Source: Planctomycetaceae bacterium
GTDB lineage: Bacteria > Planctomycetota > Planctomycetia > Planctomycetales > Planctomycetaceae
Direction: 5' to 3'
NCBI GenBank assembly: GCA_015487825.1
Contig: WFOZ01000364.1
Span: 1 to 6,288, forward strand
DNA length: 6,288 nucleotides
In this document: piece by piece, positions 5,175 to 6,288 of the stretch
Position numbering within the stretch: position 1 is the first letter of the stretch
How the letters are laid out: each line of letters begins with the position of its first letter
Position numbers and translations under genes: made by a program
Notes under the pieces: generated by a model
Databases searched by the model: none
Told to the model about the DNA's origin: nothing
The model's input: only the letters and a program-made list of their open reading frames with translations

Positions 5175-6288
5175 TTATTTCCGCACGGAAGTTGCGGGAG
5201 TTGCCCTGCGAATGGAATCGAGAAAATGAGGACGTGGGATTCGCCAGTTCGGTTTTGCATTGCGTTGAAATTGTGGTTGCGCAATTTTCTGCATGGGACG
5301 AACTCCCAGAGTCTCCAGCAGTAGATTGGTACTCAGCTTTTCCCAACGATTCTGGCTGGTCTCTTTCAGAAGCAGATCGCTGGCAGTTTCTATTAATGAG
5401 TCTGCATTTCCGAACGATGTTGAAATTGTATTCATTTCCAGTTGTTGATTGTAAAGTTCGTTCCAGCGGGTAATGACGGCGAGCAGGCGAGACTCAAAAT
5501 GCTGTTCCGGTCCACGGATACCGCAGGGAAGCCCCGAGCCATCAAGACATTCGTGATGTTCACGTACAAGCCGAACCAGACCGACCGGTAATTCCGGGAC
5601 TCTTGCCAGTAACCCTGCAGATACTTCCGAGTGATGTACACAGGCAGAAGCTGAAATACCCGTTCTGCGCTGCAACCAGATGCCGACATCTTTAAGCAGG
5701 CAGGCAATAAGAAAGGATTCAAATTGAATATCAAAGCGATGCGGTTGTGCTGACTGATCGTGTGATGCTTCTTGATCGTTCCTCTGTTTTCCTAAAATTT
5801 GTGCAGCCAGAAAGCTGCTTTGCAAGGCGCATCCCAAAGCTTGTTGGTCAGCTGCCGATTCTGCGATTTCGTAACTGGCCATATTGAATGAGAGCCTGAG
5901 CCAGTCACTAGTCTGGATGGTGGCATCGGCTGCACTGCTGCGAATTCTTTGTATGACTGCGAATATTGCACCACTGTCTTTGTGTTTGCCTCTGCGAAAT
6001 TGATGAATGATTCCGAGAACGTCATTCATTTCTGTTTCCAGCCTGGAATGCAAATTCAGCAAGGCGTCTATTTGGTGAAGCAGAGACTGAACGCCTTGGT
6101 GAATTTTGACGATTGCCAGAAAGACGCCCGCTTCCTGATGAACGGTAGAGCCATCGGGCGCAACCCGCCTGCGAAGTTTTATCAGTTCCAGGGCTTGTTT
6201 TTGTAAACGGTTTCCTTCGCTGGAAAGCGAACTTTTAGGAAAGAGTGTCTGGGCATTTTCAAGTAGTTGTTTCAAATAAACTTGTTCC
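5175..6288 (-). CDS. Degenerate HD-GYP-like (HD domain) protein, probably partial at its N-terminus
   Basis: Residue numbers count from an in-frame TTG at 6275. The frame stays open to the right edge (E-Q-V-Y-L precede it), no good Shine-Dalgarno is seen, and the first in-frame ATG is codon 83, so the real start probably lies beyond the window. Residues about 1-175 are mainly helical with no recognised domain. Residues about 180-275 resemble an HD-GYP c-di-GMP phosphodiesterase core: ACLLKDVG at the HD motif (K195-D196), then VHHSEVSAGLL (H214/H215), EHHECLDGSGLP (H240, H241, then GLP where GYP is usual), and RLLAVITRWNEL at the usual AVADVYDAL. The His of HD is Lys and the downstream metal-ligand Asp is T269, so phosphodiesterase activity is doubtful. 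It may be a sensor or scaffold form. The tail (about 325-366) is basic, Pro-containing and probably disordered. The stop is 4 nt before the CPBP protease ATG. Confidence 0.8.
   Translation of the reverse strand, partial: EQVYLKQLLENAQTLFPKSSLSSEGNRLQKQALELIKLRRRVAPDGSTVHQEAGVFLAIVKIHQGVQSLLHQIDALLNLHSRLETEMNDVLGIIHQFRRGKHKDSGAIFAVIQRIRSSAADATIQTSDWLRLSFNMASYEIAESAADQQALGCALQSSFLAAQILGKQRNDQEASHDQSAQPHRFDIQFESFLIACLLKDVGIWLQRRTGISASACVHHSEVSAGLLARVPELPVGLVRLVREHHECLDGSGLPCGIRGPEQHFESRLLAVITRWNELYNQQLEMNTISTSFGNADSLIETASDLLLKETSQNRWEKLSTNLLLETLGVRPMQKIAQPQFQRNAKPNWRIPRPHFLDSIRRATPATSVRK

Noticed and set aside
5171..5284. Upstream ATG at 5284 for the CPBP protease
   Set aside because: It would overlap the HD-GYP-like gene by 110 nt and add a polar stretch before the first membrane segment. 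The ATG at 5170 sits 4 nt after the upstream stop, a typical coupled arrangement.
1..6288. Search for CRISPR repeats, tRNA genes, insertion-sequence ends and attachment sites
   Set aside because: No regularly spaced repeats, cloverleaf-like segments, transposase motifs or long terminal inverted repeats were found by reading both strands. Nearly all the window is accounted for by five protein genes.

Overview
This window looks like ordinary chromosomal DNA from a planctomycete, probably of the Planctomycetaceae/Gimesia type. That placement is inferred from two protein styles typical of the phylum: a secreted SGNH hydrolase with the block-III context ACYGMNDGIYYP, and a signal-peptide-bearing VIT-VWA protein with the YTSFLADE tail signature. 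The MEP-pathway gene ispD also fits. No rRNA, tRNA, CRISPR array, transposase or phage gene was seen.

Layout. (1) Positions 1-869, minus strand: an exported SGNH/GDSL hydrolase whose C-terminus runs off the left edge. (2) 870-1116: a divergent intergenic region with weak promoter candidates, an 8-bp inverted repeat and a strong Shine-Dalgarno site. (3) 1117-3426, plus strand: a secreted VIT-VWA protein with an intact MIDAS and an unassigned C-terminal module. (4) 3427-3586: a convergent intergenic region with two hairpins, one built as a bidirectional intrinsic terminator. (5) 3587-4333, minus: ispD. (6) 4388-5170, minus: a CPBP (CAAX/Rce1-type) intramembrane protease. (7) 5175-6288, minus: a degenerate HD-GYP-like protein that appears to enter from beyond the right edge.

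How the genes relate. The minus-strand genes on the right run HD-GYP-like, then CPBP protease, then ispD. The first two are separated by only 4 nt and are probably translationally coupled. ispD follows 54 nt later. It seems to have its own promoter: a perfect TATAAT with an extended TG, in which the TG is supplied by the TGA stop codon of the protease gene. ispD (isoprenoid precursor synthesis) may therefore be expressed independently of the upstream pair. The SGNH hydrolase and the VIT-VWA protein are divergently transcribed and both carry export signals, but nothing shows that they act together.

The most interesting item is the HD-GYP-like protein. Several expected metal ligands are replaced (K-D for H-D, T for the downstream Asp, GLP for GYP) while the HHE motif is kept, and it is encoded directly upstream of a CPBP protease. 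No clearly new multi-gene system is visible. The rest is recognisable family content.
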